This document shows positions 51,640-60,867 of a stretch of DNA of 64,000 bases, piece by piece; the stretch's first letter is position 1, and each line of letters opens with the position of its first letter. Under the pieces are notes generated by a model. That model searched no databases, was not told the origin of the DNA, and saw nothing but the letters and a program-made list of their open reading frames with translations. Position numbers and translations under genes: made by a program. Source of the stretch: Arthrobacter livingstonensis (GTDB lineage: Bacteria > Actinomycetota > Actinomycetes > Actinomycetales > Micrococcaceae). The stretch spans positions 186,001 to 250,000 of the forward strand of contig NZ_QJVD01000001.1 of NCBI RefSeq assembly GCF_003219815.1, in the 5' to 3' direction.

Positions 51640-51842
51640 GGTGAATTTACCTCCGTGTGCGTGATTTGGTGATGTTGAACTGCGGCAGGTGGGTTCCGGC
51701 CAAGTGCTGGGGTCAGATCAATCCGCCGATCTCGTCGAGTCGCTCGGGCTGTCCAGACTCCTGGCAGATCCGTGAGAACTCGCCTCCTCCCTTGGAAACG
51801 GCTCAAACCTCGACGAGGTGTGAGTCGTCCAAAGCGAGCGAT

Positions 51843-52403
51843 TCAGGCGGACTTGACGGCCGAGATCTCGAGCTCGATGGTGATCTTGTCGCTCACCAAC
51901 ACGCCTCCCGTCTCAAGCGGTGCGTTGAAGCTGACGCCGTACTCGCTGCGGAGGATCTGAGTCGCGCCTTCGAAGCCGATGCGGTCGTTCCCGAACGGGT
52001 CTGTCGCCGCGCCCTGGAACTCGAGTGGGAACGTGACCGACTTAGTCACGCCCTTGATTGAGAGGTCGCCAGCGACCTCGAACTCGTTGCCGCCGACGTG
52101 GGTGATCGACGTCGAAGTGAAGCTCAGATCCGGAAATTGCTCGGCGTCGAGGAAGTCGTTGGTGCGCAGGTGGCCGTCGCGCTGCTCGTTGCGTGTGTCG
52201 ATGCTGGCAACCTGCGCGGTCACTGTGACGGTGGACTTCGACAGGTCGGACCCGTCCAGGACGGCGGTGCCCTCGAAGTCGTTGAAGCTGCCGCGCACTT
52301 TGGTGACCATCGCATGGCGGGCGACGAAACCTATGCGGCTGTGCGCCGCGTCGATCGCGTAGGTGCCAGTCAGGGTTGCGAACTCGGTGGTGGTGATGGT
52401 CAT
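51843..52403 (-). CDS. YceI-family polyisoprenoid-binding protein, cytoplasmic type
   Basis: A 186-residue lipocalin-like beta-barrel: GTYAIDAAHSRIGFVARHAM, VRGSFNDFEGTAVLDG, RDGHLRTNDFLDAEQFPDLS, GDLSIKGVTKSVTFPLEF. YceI proteins bind long isoprenoids or similar lipids. No signal peptide is present, as in many actinobacterial members. It is divergent from a MarR regulator across an operator-containing gap. Confidence 0.93.
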   Translation of the reverse strand: MTITTTEFATLTGTYAIDAAHSRIGFVARHAMVTKVRGSFNDFEGTAVLDGSDLSKSTVTVTAQVASIDTRNEQRDGHLRTNDFLDAEQFPDLSFTSTSITHVGGNEFEVAGDLSIKGVTKSVTFPLEFQGAATDPFGNDRIGFEGATQILRSEYGVSFNAPLETGGVLVSDKITIELEISAVKSA

Positions 52404-52436
52404 AGCGTGCTCCTTAATCGGATTTAATGGGTGGTT

Positions 52437-52481
52437 GTTGATACGTCAACAAATCTAGAACGAATTATGTGACGTGTCAAC
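52437..52481. promoter_or_regulatory. Probable MarR operator between the YceI and MarR genes
   Basis: gttgatacgtcaac at 52437-52450 is an inverted repeat with arms gttga and tcaac. A second related half-site, gacgtgtcaac, ends at 52481. The 95-bp gap holds both promoters, so binding could repress both genes. Confidence 0.6.
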
Positions 52482-52498
52482 TACGATAGTATGGTGCC

Positions 52499-53005
52499 AT
52501 GATCGAGCAATCGGACGTGCGATGGTTGAATGACCGTGAACAGCTGGCATGGCGTGCCTTCTTGAATATGCACAGCCAACTCACCGCCCGCCTCAACCGG
52601 GAGTTGCAGGACGGCGCCGGGGTGTCGAATTCCGACTACGTCGTGCTGGTCTGGCTGAGCGAGCACCCCGACGGCCCGGTGCGGATGCTCGAACTCGCGC
52701 GCGGGCTGCAATGGGAGAAGAGTCGGCTATCCCACCAGCTCACACGGATGACAGCCCGTGGCTTGATTGAACGCTCCAACTGCAGCGAAGACCGACGCAG
52801 CGCATTCATCGTCCTCACACCTGCCGGCCGCGACATCCTCGAGACGGCCGCGCCTATCCACGTCGCCGGAGTGCGGCGCTACCTGTTTGACGCGCTGGAC
52901 CCGTCGCAGGTTGACGCCCTGCACGCGATCTCGCAGGGCACCATCGATCGCCTCGCGCCGAGCGCGTCGGCCGTGTCGACAACTGCGTCGACGACCCGTC
53001 CATAG
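52499..53005 (+). CDS. MarR-family regulator
   Basis: A 168-residue winged-helix regulator: LTARLNRELQDGAGVSNSDY, VVLVWLSEHPDGPVRMLELA, RGLQWEKSRLSHQLTRMTAR, then the wing GLIERSNCSEDRRSAFIVLT and dimer helices. It likely controls the divergent YceI gene and itself. The ATG at 52499 follows atggtgcc with a weak ribosome site. Confidence 0.92.
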   Translation: MIEQSDVRWLNDREQLAWRAFLNMHSQLTARLNRELQDGAGVSNSDYVVLVWLSEHPDGPVRMLELARGLQWEKSRLSHQLTRMTARGLIERSNCSEDRRSAFIVLTPAGRDILETAAPIHVAGVRRYLFDALDPSQVDALHAISQGTIDRLAPSASAVSTTASTTRP

Positions 53006-54013
53006 CCCACGACGAACTCCGCGGCTGGGAGTCTGTATGCATGGATGTCCGGTAGCGGCCGTCGGAACGTGCCGTGGGCTTGGCGAGCGGCTGGCCCCCG
53101 GTTTGGTTTCCACTTTGACCTGCCCCATGGCCTGGTTGCCCGTTAGGTTGTGAATTTCAGGCTGGGATGGGGTTCTTCTCGGGGAGTAATTCGTATTCGA
53201 TCGGGATGACTGCGAAGCGGTGCGTACTGCTCACCAGTGTGAAACGCCGAGGTGCCAGTGTCGAACCACTGGGCATATTGAGCTGCCGATTTAACCACTT
53301 CCATCACACCTTGTGGGAACATATCCAGAGGAGAATCGCAATGAAACGGAGTCACTTCGTACCTGCTCTCGTTATTCTCCGAATTGTCCCGGACCTCCAC
53401 CGCGCATATCAGCCGCTGACCAGCTGCTCTGTAAATGGCGGCTCGTGAAGTGTCCGTATAGGGTGTCCGGTGATAATTCTGGTGAAGCGGGCGCTACACG
53501 GGACACTATTTGAGGCCGATTTCGGCAAGTGTAGTTGTGGCCGACAGGCATCGAGCATATGCGGCACGCCGTTCCGAACGCCTTACCGTACGATTTATTC
53601 CGTTTTCTGTGGCGACCCCTATTGAGATTGAGAGTGTCGCCAGCGCTGCGGCGTGGGGGGCAGGTCCCAACCTTGTTTCAAGTGACAGCGTGCGGCGAAG
53701 GTCCGAGGAAGGTGCCGTCTGACAAGGCAACGGTGATAGCTCATGTTCGTCCACACCTGCAACTGACTAGCGGGGGGACTCGTCGTCGTGAAATTGCTAA
53801 CGTAAACTGTAGAGTGTTCTTGAATTGGCGCCTCGACAATGAAGTGCCGAATCAGTCGCGCAGGGGGTTCCCGTTAGGGGACGTCCGCAACTCCCGCGTC
53901 AACGATCGGCAAGGTTCATGGCCATGCACCGGGCACATTGAGACTGGGACCCTGCGAAGCGAATCGCCGGTCGCATTCAACGTGGTAGTGCAAAGGTGGG
54001 GCAGGATGAAACC
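53006..54013. other. 1008-bp stretch without a supported gene
   Basis: Frames on both strands are short and lack domains or ribosome sites. Composition is less GC-rich than in the flanking core genes (for example 53500-53650), with mixed codon-position patterns, which fits decayed or foreign DNA. No transposase remnant was recognised. Confidence 0.6.
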
Positions 54014-54649
54014 GTGACCACCAATGACGAGCAGCTCTTTCTGGCCTATGTCCAAGAGAACCCGATCAACGGGCAAATACTTCAGTTGGCGCCGCTTCTT
54101 GGTGTCTCGGACTGGTGGTTGACCGCCGGGGCGTTGTTCCAAACCGTGTGGAACGTGTTGGAAGGCAAGGAACCCCGAGCCGGCATCCGTGACTACGACC
54201 TGTTCTACTTCGACGAAGACACCTCCTGGCAGGCCGAAAATGCCGTCATTCTCCGGGCGCATGAGCTGTTCAGAGACCTGGGAGTCGACGTCGAAGTGCG
54301 CAATGAAGCCCGCGTGCACCTTTGGTACGAGGATCACTTTGGCGTTCCGGCCGCCCCCTTCTTCAGCACCACCGACGCGGTGGATCATTTCGCCGCGAAG
54401 ACCTGCTGCTTCGCCGTCACCTCAGACCAAACGGGCGCCCTCACAACCTATGCCCCGCACGGCTACGACGACCTGTTCGCGCGGAAGATCGTGCCAAACC
54501 CGGTGATTGCTCCCCGTGATGTGTACGAGGCAAAGACAAAGAGGTGGAGCGCGGAATGGCCGTCGCTGACAGTGCTGCCATGGCCGACCGACGCCGTCGT
54601 TGATGAACCAGCACTGTCGTCCGCGACGGCTGGGGGATCGCAACGATGA
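54014..54649 (+). CDS. Nucleotidyltransferase-fold protein (PF06042-like)
   Basis: A 211-residue protein with the compact nucleotidyltransferase pattern WWLTAGALFQTVWNVLEGKE, then GIRDYDLFYFDEDTSW, where DYDLFYFD supplies the paired acidic residues. The later AAKTCCFAVTSDQTGALTTY and DDLFARKIVPNPV also match this uncharacterised family. The GTG at 54014 is taken, with AGGATGA upstream. Overlaps the GNAT gene by 4 bp. Biochemical role unknown. Confidence 0.85.
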   Translation: MTTNDEQLFLAYVQENPINGQILQLAPLLGVSDWWLTAGALFQTVWNVLEGKEPRAGIRDYDLFYFDEDTSWQAENAVILRAHELFRDLGVDVEVRNEARVHLWYEDHFGVPAAPFFSTTDAVDHFAAKTCCFAVTSDQTGALTTYAPHGYDDLFARKIVPNPVIAPRDVYEAKTKRWSAEWPSLTVLPWPTDAVVDEPALSSATAGGSQR

Positions 54650-55212
54650 ACGAAGTCCTTCAAATGCGGTGGCTAACCGCTCCCGCGATGGTCGGCCCTG
54701 TCGTTCGGGAGCAGATTCTGGAGTGTTGGCGGGATGTGTCCAACGCGGGCGGTGCCGTGGGATTCCCGTTTCCACCCGTTTCTGGCGACCAAGTCCTGTG
54801 TTCGATTGAATCCATGGTCCAGTCGTTGGAAAACCCTGCCAGCCAGCTCCTGCTTGCCTCTATCGAGGGAGAGCTGGCCGGGTGGCTGTTGCTGGCTGGC
54901 AATTCCAATGAGCTAACCGCACATTGGGCACGAGTGCTGCGCGTTCAGACCGCACTTGGATTCAGGAAATGCGGCGTCGGACGCGCGCTCATGGGAGAGG
55001 TGGCAAGAGCAGCCACCGAAGACCTCGCTCTTGACCAGCTACACCTGGAACTGCGATCGGGCCTGGGCCTTGAGGACTTCTATATGTCATGCGGCTGGCA
55101 AGAAGTCGGCAGATGGCCAGCCGCACTTCGATTGCCGGAAGGCGACCGGGACGAGGTCCTCATGGCCCTGTCCCTGCCCCGAACCGTCGAAACCACCGTC
55201 ACTGCCCGGTAG
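54646..55212 (+). CDS. GNAT-family acetyltransferase
   Basis: A 188-residue acetyltransferase. CoA-binding loop LGFRKCGVGRALMGEVARA follows the strand WARVLRVQTA; the last part is DQLHLELRSGLGLEDFYMSC, GWQEVGRWPAALRLPEGDRD. Substrate unknown. Translational overlap (ATGA) with the nucleotidyltransferase suggests a shared task. Confidence 0.88.
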   Translation: MNEVLQMRWLTAPAMVGPVVREQILECWRDVSNAGGAVGFPFPPVSGDQVLCSIESMVQSLENPASQLLLASIEGELAGWLLLAGNSNELTAHWARVLRVQTALGFRKCGVGRALMGEVARAATEDLALDQLHLELRSGLGLEDFYMSCGWQEVGRWPAALRLPEGDRDEVLMALSLPRTVETTVTAR

Positions 55213-55489
55213 AGGGTCCCCATACGGACATGGCAGGACAGTGCAGACGATGTCTGACAGGGCTGCGGCACCGAATGATCACGGAAAGCCGCCACCGAGC
55301 GCTGAAGTCCACACCCCTCCTGGAACAGAGTTCTTCTCACGCGGTCGTCTAGTGAGGCGCGAACCACCGGTGGAACCACCCCTCCATCAAGCGTGCCAGC
55401 AGAAACCAGACCTGCCGAGAATCATTCGAGGAATATGAGGGCGTCGGCGGAGTGAGAGGCAGCGTGCTTGGTAATCCGAGCGCAACTGG

Positions 55490-56254
55490 TCAGGTCGTGA
55501 GGATTACAGGTCCGTCGTCCGTGATGGCTATCGTGTGCTCGCTGTGCGCGGCGCGGGTTCCTGTTGCACTTCGGAGTGTCCAGCCGTCCGGGTCGGTGAC
55601 GAGGTCGGTGGTGTCTGCCATGACCCACGGTTCGATCGCCAGCAGCAGGCCAGTGCGGAGTTGGTATCCCCGGCCGGGACGGCCCGTGTTGGGGATGTGG
55701 GGATCCTGATGCATTGTCGTTCCGATGCCGTGCCCTCCGAACTCGGTGTTGATGGGATAGCCGGCAGCGGCAAGGACGGATCCGATTGCGTGGGAGATGT
55801 CCCCGATGCGCGCTCCGGGGGTGGCGGCCGCGATTCCGGCTTCGAGGGCCCGCTGAGTCGTCGCGATCATCATGGCGTCCGAAGGGCTGGATGACACTCC
55901 GACGATGAAGCTGACGGCGGCATCGGCGGCGATCCCATGGAGGGACGCGGCCAGGTCAAGGGTGAGGAGATCGCCATTCTTGAGGGCATAGTCGTGCGGC
56001 ATTCCGTGCAGCACGGCGTCATTGACCGAAGTGCAGATGAAGTGGCCGAAAGGCCCGCGCCCGAACGGGGGATCGTAATCGATATAGCAAGAGTGGGCGC
56101 CCGCTTCGCCAATCATCTCACCAGCCCATTCATCGATCTCCAGGAGGTTTGTGCCGACCCTGGCCCGTTCTTGCAGGCTCTGCAGAACTGTGGCGATGAA
56201 CTTGCCACTCACCTTCGCCCGCAGCAGTTCAACCGGGGTGAATAATTCGATCAT
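55490..56254 (-). CDS. map: Type I methionine aminopeptidase, probably a second copy
   Basis: A 254-residue enzyme that removes N-terminal Met from new proteins. All five metal ligands are visible: Asp in LLTLDLAASLHG, Asp in IAADAAVSFIVG, His in GHGIGTTMHQDP, Glu in LLLAIEPWV and Glu in HSEHTIAI. The substrate His in GPFGHFICTSVNDAVLHG is present. It is not in the usual secY-adk-map location and is divergent from a small XRE regulator with tandem operators, so I take it as a regulated paralogue, not the housekeeping copy. Confidence 0.93.
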   Translation of the reverse strand: MIELFTPVELLRAKVSGKFIATVLQSLQERARVGTNLLEIDEWAGEMIGEAGAHSCYIDYDPPFGRGPFGHFICTSVNDAVLHGMPHDYALKNGDLLTLDLAASLHGIAADAAVSFIVGVSSSPSDAMMIATTQRALEAGIAAATPGARIGDISHAIGSVLAAAGYPINTEFGGHGIGTTMHQDPHIPNTGRPGRGYQLRTGLLLAIEPWVMADTTDLVTDPDGWTLRSATGTRAAHSEHTIAITDDGPVILTT

Positions 56255-56281
56255 TCGTTGATCCTCTCGCAGATTCCAATA

Positions 56282-56307
56282 ACTATACCGGTAATACTAT
56301 ACCGGTA
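56282..56307. promoter_or_regulatory. Tandem palindromic operator between map and the XRE gene
   Basis: actataccggta occurs at 56282-56293 and 56296-56307, 14 bp apart. Each holds the palindrome taccggta. The sites lie in the 67-bp gap between the two starts and overlap the only A/T-rich part of it. They are the likely binding sites of the XRE protein. Confidence 0.75.
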
Positions 56308-56321
56308 CTATAATTGGAGCC

Positions 56322-56624
56322 ATGGTCAGACTTCCACTCACTGCCGCCGAGGTTGAACGCGGACAACATTTGGGCGCACTTCTGCGTCAAGCAAGAACGG
56401 ATCGCTCCATGTTCGAGGTGGCGGTGGCCGCAGACATCTCGCCAGAGACACTCCGGAAGATCGAAACGGGCCGTGTGGCCACTCCCGCATTCTCCACGAT
56501 CGCGGCCATCGCAACCGTGCTCGGTCTCTCACTGGACGATGTTTGGTCGGCAATCAACCCGCCGAGGCAAGCGTCCACGGGCGAACAGGCAGCGGACCGG
56601 CGGCCTGACCGTTTGGCGTCCTAA
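56322..56624 (+). CDS. Small XRE-family regulator
   Basis: A 100-residue HTH protein: RGQHLGALLRQARTDRSMFE, VAVAADISPETLRKIETGRV, ATPAFSTIAAIATVLGLSLD. The Cro/CI-type fold fills nearly the whole chain, with a short tail. It diverges from map and probably represses both genes through the sites at 56282-56307. Confidence 0.9.
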   Translation: MVRLPLTAAEVERGQHLGALLRQARTDRSMFEVAVAADISPETLRKIETGRVATPAFSTIAAIATVLGLSLDDVWSAINPPRQASTGEQAADRRPDRLAS

Positions 56625-56844
56625 GTTCCCTGCGGACCTGGTTCACCTTCACCGGCCATGCCCCCTGCAAAACCTGCGATTCCTTCACATCGTCCACGGG
56701 CTGCTTCTGCCGATGCCCGCCGGAGCACTGGGCAGGAAATCCTCGAAGAGCTTGTCCGCCCCGCTTGCCGATGAGTGAAAACCGCGGCCGAAAGCTGCGA
56801 CTCCAACTCCGGCGCGCCCGGCATGTTGCTGCCGGGCGCGGAGG

Positions 56845-57552
56845 TCACGGCTGGAAGGCGCCGATCTGCAGCAACTTGATGTCGGCATTGCTGCAGGCAG
56901 TCAGGGGGTGCGCCACAAACAGCCGGTCCTTGGCGCTGGGCGGGTACACCATGACCTGGTCCGCCTGGACCTGCTTGCAATTCGGGTAGTTCCCGGCTTG
57001 CGTGTAGTTCAGCACGGCGGCCGCACTTTTGCCCGGCGCCAGGGAGATGGGGCCTGTCGACGGTCGCGTGGCGTCGCGGGTGGCCGGGGCGCCGATGGGC
57101 GAAGTGGCGCCAGCCTTGACCAGGGAAACGCCCGGGTAGCCGTCCAGGATGCAGGTGGTGCCGGACTTGTTCGCCAGTATCAGCTTCATGTAGATATGCC
57201 CGGCCGCGCCGCCGCCGGTATCGTCCAGGGATCCCGACAGGGAAGCCGCCGTGCACAGGGCGGGCGCCGCGGAAGTAGCCGGCGCCGCGGAACTGGGGGC
57301 GGCGGAGGTGGGTGCGCCGCTTTCCACGGACGACGGCGTGTCCCCGGCCGTTGTGGACGCCGACGCTGCCGTGGTGGACCCGGATCCGGTGGTGGTCCCG
57401 CCGCCGTTCGACGGCCCGCAGCCGGCCAGGGCCAGACCCAGCACGGCAGCCAGCCCAATGAGGGCGCCCGCGCGGCTCCGGGCGGCCCTGCCTGCGGCGG
57501 TGGGGGCGCGGTGGGAGTTCTTCGGGGACAGGTGGTTCTCTGCGGACGTCAT
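56845..57552 (-). CDS. DUF4232 lipoprotein
   Basis: A 235-residue protein. A signal with lipobox (GLAAVLGLALAGC, Cys about residue 46) is followed by a Ser/Thr/Pro/Ala-rich linker (residues 50-98) and the DUF4232 domain (LCTAASLSGSLDDTGGGAAG, IYMKLILANKSGTTCILDGY, YPNCKQVQADQVMVYPP). These are secreted or surface lipoproteins of unknown role in actinobacteria. Two Cys pairs could form disulfides. Start is ATG at 57552. Confidence 0.9.
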   Translation of the reverse strand: MTSAENHLSPKNSHRAPTAAGRAARSRAGALIGLAAVLGLALAGCGPSNGGGTTTGSGSTTAASASTTAGDTPSSVESGAPTSAAPSSAAPATSAAPALCTAASLSGSLDDTGGGAAGHIYMKLILANKSGTTCILDGYPGVSLVKAGATSPIGAPATRDATRPSTGPISLAPGKSAAAVLNYTQAGNYPNCKQVQADQVMVYPPSAKDRLFVAHPLTACSNADIKLLQIGAFQP

Positions 57553-57612
57553 TGCTCAACTTTTGCGCCCTTGCCCGCCTGAGTCAACCGGCCCCGCCGC
57601 CGAGGCAGCAGG

Positions 57613-57656
57613 TCCGCCCCGAAACCGGCCCGCATCGGGGCTGGTTTCGGGGCGGA
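57613..57656. terminator. Hairpin between the DUF4232 and YcnI genes
   Basis: tccgccccgaaacc (57613-57626) pairs exactly with ggtttcggggcgga (57643-57656) around a 16-nt loop. It follows the ycnI stop (57710, minus strand) and fits a terminator; no U tract is seen. Confidence 0.6.
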
Positions 57657-57709
57657 TGCGCTACCTCCGCGAAGAAGCTCCGCGAAGAAGCTCGGCGAAG
57701 CGCAGGCGG

Positions 57710-58441
57710 CTACTTGGCGCTGGTGGACCGTCCGGTCCGCAGAAACGCCAGACCGCCCAGCACGAGCCCGGCCAGTCCGGCACCGAGACCGAGCCATGCG
57801 GGCCAGGCGGCGCCGTCGTTCTTGCCGGCGTTGTCGGCTGAGGTGCCGGCCGCGGAGGCGTCGGCGGATGCGCCGTGGGAACCGTGCCCGTCGGTGGAGG
57901 CAACCGCTGCGGTGACGGTCAGTGATGGCGCGGGCGCCTTGACGCTGTCCTCGGACTGGCCGGCCGCGGGAACGTCCTTCCAGTCCGTCTGGCCCTTCTC
58001 GCAGCTTTGCAGCGCGGGGAAGTACAGCGTCTTCCCGGCTGTGGCCGGCAGCTGGACGGACAGGGTGAAGGTGTCGCGCTGGTGGGCGTCAAGCGGTGTC
58101 TTGGCCGTGTACGTGATGGCGCTGGTGCGTTCGCTGATCTTGCTGCCAGTGGCCAGTGTCTTGGGCGTGGCCAGCTTTTCAACGGTCTTGCTGATGGTCC
58201 AGTTCGGGTTCACGGTGGGTGTGGCGTCGTTGAGCTCCTCCGGCAGCGTGATCTTCAGGCTGGTGGTGGGGGAGCCGTCGCAGCCGTGGCCCACGGAGAA
58301 TGTCAACAGCGAGTAGGCGTTGGCGGCCGTTTCGGTGGGGGTGGCTTCGACATGTGCCGAGGCTGCGCCGAGCCCCAGGGCCATGAGGCCGGCCGTGGCG
58401 CCGAAGGCAAGGGTGGACTTAAGTGTGCGGGAAAAATGCAT
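57710..58441 (-). CDS. ycnI: YcnI-family copper-associated membrane protein
   Basis: A 243-residue secreted, membrane-anchored protein. The signal peptide ends ALGLGAASAHVEATP, so mature His1 follows the AXA cleavage site; this His, with the conserved Trp (NPNWTISKTVEKL), is the copper site known for YcnI. The DUF1775 domain includes VGHGCDGSPTTSLKITLPEE. A Ser/Ala/Asp-rich linker and a C-terminal helix (AWLGLGAGLAGLVLGGLAFL) anchor it. The next gene in the same direction encodes a His/Met-rich membrane protein. Confidence 0.93.
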   Translation of the reverse strand: MHFSRTLKSTLAFGATAGLMALGLGAASAHVEATPTETAANAYSLLTFSVGHGCDGSPTTSLKITLPEELNDATPTVNPNWTISKTVEKLATPKTLATGSKISERTSAITYTAKTPLDAHQRDTFTLSVQLPATAGKTLYFPALQSCEKGQTDWKDVPAAGQSEDSVKAPAPSLTVTAAVASTDGHGSHGASADASAAGTSADNAGKNDGAAWPAWLGLGAGLAGLVLGGLAFLRTGRSTSAK

Positions 58442-58516
58442 GCTAAAACCTTTCGGGAGCGCACAAAAGTGCGCAGAAGTACGGGAGGGAACACCCCGCG
58501 AACTGTTCGAAGGGTG

Positions 58517-59161
58517 CTATGCGAAGACGGCCCGGCAGTATGGCGGCCCGCGGCGGGTGTCCGGGCGCAGGTTGCGCCAGGGGAGGCGCGCCAGCGGCGC
58601 CGGTGCGGTCGCCGGGCTCGCCTGTTGGGCAGGCAGCGGAGGTACGACGGCGGCGCCCCGCCAGAGCGGCCGGAGCCAGTTGGCCAGTGTCCACAGGGCA
58701 TTTTCACCCTGGGCCAGCAGCACCGCGGTGGCCAGCGTCGCGGTCATGTGGGCCGGCAGCATCCAGCCCGAAAGTGGCGTGGCCTGCTGCATCAGCCCCA
58801 TGCCGGAACCCATGGCGCCGGCTGCATGCAGCATGGCTGCCGACTGCTCCTGCGCGGAGTGCAAGTGGTCATGCATGCCCGGCGGCACGGTGGCGGCCGG
58901 GATGGCGGCGGAGAACGAGTCGAAGGCCTGGTGGAGCACCAGCTGGCTGACGGCCAGCAGCCCCACCATGGCTGGCAGTCCGATGCGCACGGTGGTGACA
59001 ATGGTGGAGCACAGGACATGCAGCGCCAAAAGGGCGGCCATGATGCCTGGGCCGGGCAGCGATCCGCCGGCCAGCACGTGGACCGCGGCAGCCAGGCCAA
59101 GAACGGTGGTGCCGATCACCGTGGTTCGAAGCAGGCGGAACGGCGCGTGCGCGTGAGACAT
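58517..59161 (-). CDS. His/Met-rich membrane protein beside ycnI
   Basis: A 214-residue protein with about five membrane helices (TVIGTTVLGLAAAVHVLAGG, IMAALLALHVLCSTIVTTVR, LPAMVGLLAVSQLVLHQAFD and others). The loop VPPGMHDHLHSAQEQSAAML and the stretch GAMGSGMGLMQQ are rich in His and Met, as in copper-handling proteins. No family recognised. It lies 75 bp upstream of ycnI on the same strand and could be its partner in copper uptake or storage. Confidence 0.7.
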   Translation of the reverse strand: MSHAHAPFRLLRTTVIGTTVLGLAAAVHVLAGGSLPGPGIMAALLALHVLCSTIVTTVRIGLPAMVGLLAVSQLVLHQAFDSFSAAIPAATVPPGMHDHLHSAQEQSAAMLHAAGAMGSGMGLMQQATPLSGWMLPAHMTATLATAVLLAQGENALWTLANWLRPLWRGAAVVPPLPAQQASPATAPAPLARLPWRNLRPDTRRGPPYCRAVFA

Positions 59162-59193
59162 TCCGTTCCCTTCGATCGACCAACCTTGTTAGT

Positions 59194-60867
59194 TTATCGA
59201 GGAATCGGCTTCGCCGTGACCGCATCGGAATCCTGCACGGCCGAATCCTGCTGTGGTTCCTGGGGTGGCCGGTCCTGCGGTGGCGGCGCGGACACAGCCG
59301 GATCCTTCGATTCAGAATCCTGCGGGGCAGAATCGCGTGGTGCAGGTGGAACAGCGGCCAGGGGGCCGGTCGGCATTCCTTCGGGGCCGGGCGGGAGCCG
59401 CAGCGTGAAGGTGGTTTCGCCGGGGCTGCTGGCAAGGTCCACAGTGCCGTGATGGGCGGCCATGATGGCGGCGACGATGCTCAGGCCCAGCCCGGTGCTG
59501 CCCTGGGTGCCGGTCCTGGCCGTGTCCGCACGAGAGAACCTGTCAAAGATGATGTCCTGGAACTCGGGGGCAATGCCCGTGCCGTTGTCGGTCACCGTAA
59601 CCACGGCCGATCCGTCGCTTTCCCGAGTGACCCGTGTGGATACCGTAGTCCCGGCCGGCGTGTGCTTGGCCGCGTTGGAGAGCAGGTTCAGCATCACCTG
59701 CTTGAGCTGGCCGTCGTCGCACTTGCCCCGGACGGGCGCGTCGGGGACGTCGATTATCCAATGGTGGTCCGGCGCACCAACCCGGACATCACTGACTGCG
59801 TCCATGACGATCGGCGTGAGGTCAGCCGTCCGCAGGGCCAGGGGCTGGCCGTCATCCAGCCGCGCGAGCGTGAGCAGGTCCTCCACGAGCCGGCCCATGC
59901 GCAGCGACTGCGCGGTGACCCGGCCCAGCGACGTCTTGCCGTCGGGGGTCAACGACTCCGTCATCTGCAGCAGTTCGGTGTAGCCGCGGATGGCGGTCAG
60001 CGGCGTGCGAAGTTCATGGCTGGCGTCGGCCACGAAGCGGCGCACCTTCGTTTCGCTGCGCTGGCGCGCCTGCAGTGCGTGGGAGACATTGTCCAACATG
60101 GCGTTGAACGCGTGGCCCACATTGCCCACTTCCGTGCCCGGGCGGGAGGCGGTGTCCGGGACCCTGACGCTCAAGGCGACCTCTCCGGCGTCGAGCGGCA
60201 AACTGGCCACGCGGGTGGCGACGGAGGAAAGCCGTTCCAGCGGGCGCAGGCTGCGGCGGATGATGTACGTGCCCGCCAGCCCCAGGATGGCAAGGCCGGT
60301 CAGGGAGATCAACAAGATAGTCAGCAGCAAGGTGGCAAGGGTTGCTTGGGTGCCGGCCAGCGGGAGTCCCGTGATCAGGACCGCGTCGTTGCCGGCGGGG
60401 ACTGCCTGCAGGCGGTAGTTGCCGATCGAGAGGGACTTGTCGGCGGTGGCGCCCGTGGTGGGGAGGCCGGCCAGGATCCGGGCGTCGGCGGCGGTCAGTT
60501 CCTGGCGAGTGCCGTTGGCGTCCAGCATGCCCGCGTAAGTGACGCCGCCGTTGATCTGGATGGCGCTCAACTGCCCGGCGCTGGTGGCCTTGGCATTGAG
60601 GAGGTCGCGAGGGCTGCCGGCCCCGCCGCCCGGGGGATTGAGGAAGAACTGGTTGGTGCGCACCGAGGCCTGCTGCAGCGAGGCATCGAGCCTGTCGTTC
60701 AGGCTCACGCTGATCGCGGTGTAGCTGACCAGGCCCACCAAGGCGCAAATGACCGTGAGCAGGGCCATCATCACCGCCACCAGGCGGGTGCGCAGGTGCC
60801 ACGAGCCTGGTCTGGAGAGGCGCCCGGCAGCGGTGCGCAGGGATTGGCGGCTGGCGGTCAGGTGCAT
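59194..60867 (-). CDS. Sensor histidine kinase, OmpR-type system
   Basis: A 557-residue membrane kinase. An N-terminal helix (RLVAVMMALLTVICALVGLV), an extracellular region (about 60-185), a second helix (LLLTILLISLTGLAILGLAG), a HAMP region, HisKA (FVADASHELRTPLTAIRGYT) and HATPase (MLNLLSNAAKHTPAGTTV, DNGTGIAPEFQDIIFDRF, GSTGLGLSIVAAIM). The Pro/Ser-rich C-terminus is disordered. It overlaps the regulator by 10 bp. ATG at 60867 (MHLTASRQ). Confidence 0.94.
   Translation of the reverse strand: MHLTASRQSLRTAAGRLSRPGSWHLRTRLVAVMMALLTVICALVGLVSYTAISVSLNDRLDASLQQASVRTNQFFLNPPGGGAGSPRDLLNAKATSAGQLSAIQINGGVTYAGMLDANGTRQELTAADARILAGLPTTGATADKSLSIGNYRLQAVPAGNDAVLITGLPLAGTQATLATLLLTILLISLTGLAILGLAGTYIIRRSLRPLERLSSVATRVASLPLDAGEVALSVRVPDTASRPGTEVGNVGHAFNAMLDNVSHALQARQRSETKVRRFVADASHELRTPLTAIRGYTELLQMTESLTPDGKTSLGRVTAQSLRMGRLVEDLLTLARLDDGQPLALRTADLTPIVMDAVSDVRVGAPDHHWIIDVPDAPVRGKCDDGQLKQVMLNLLSNAAKHTPAGTTVSTRVTRESDGSAVVTVTDNGTGIAPEFQDIIFDRFSRADTARTGTQGSTGLGLSIVAAIMAAHHGTVDLASSPGETTFTLRLPPGPEGMPTGPLAAVPPAPRDSAPQDSESKDPAVSAPPPQDRPPQEPQQDSAVQDSDAVTAKPIPR

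Noticed and set aside
53143-53722. Short frames in the 53-54 kb gap
   Set aside because: No domain, ribosome site or coding bias.
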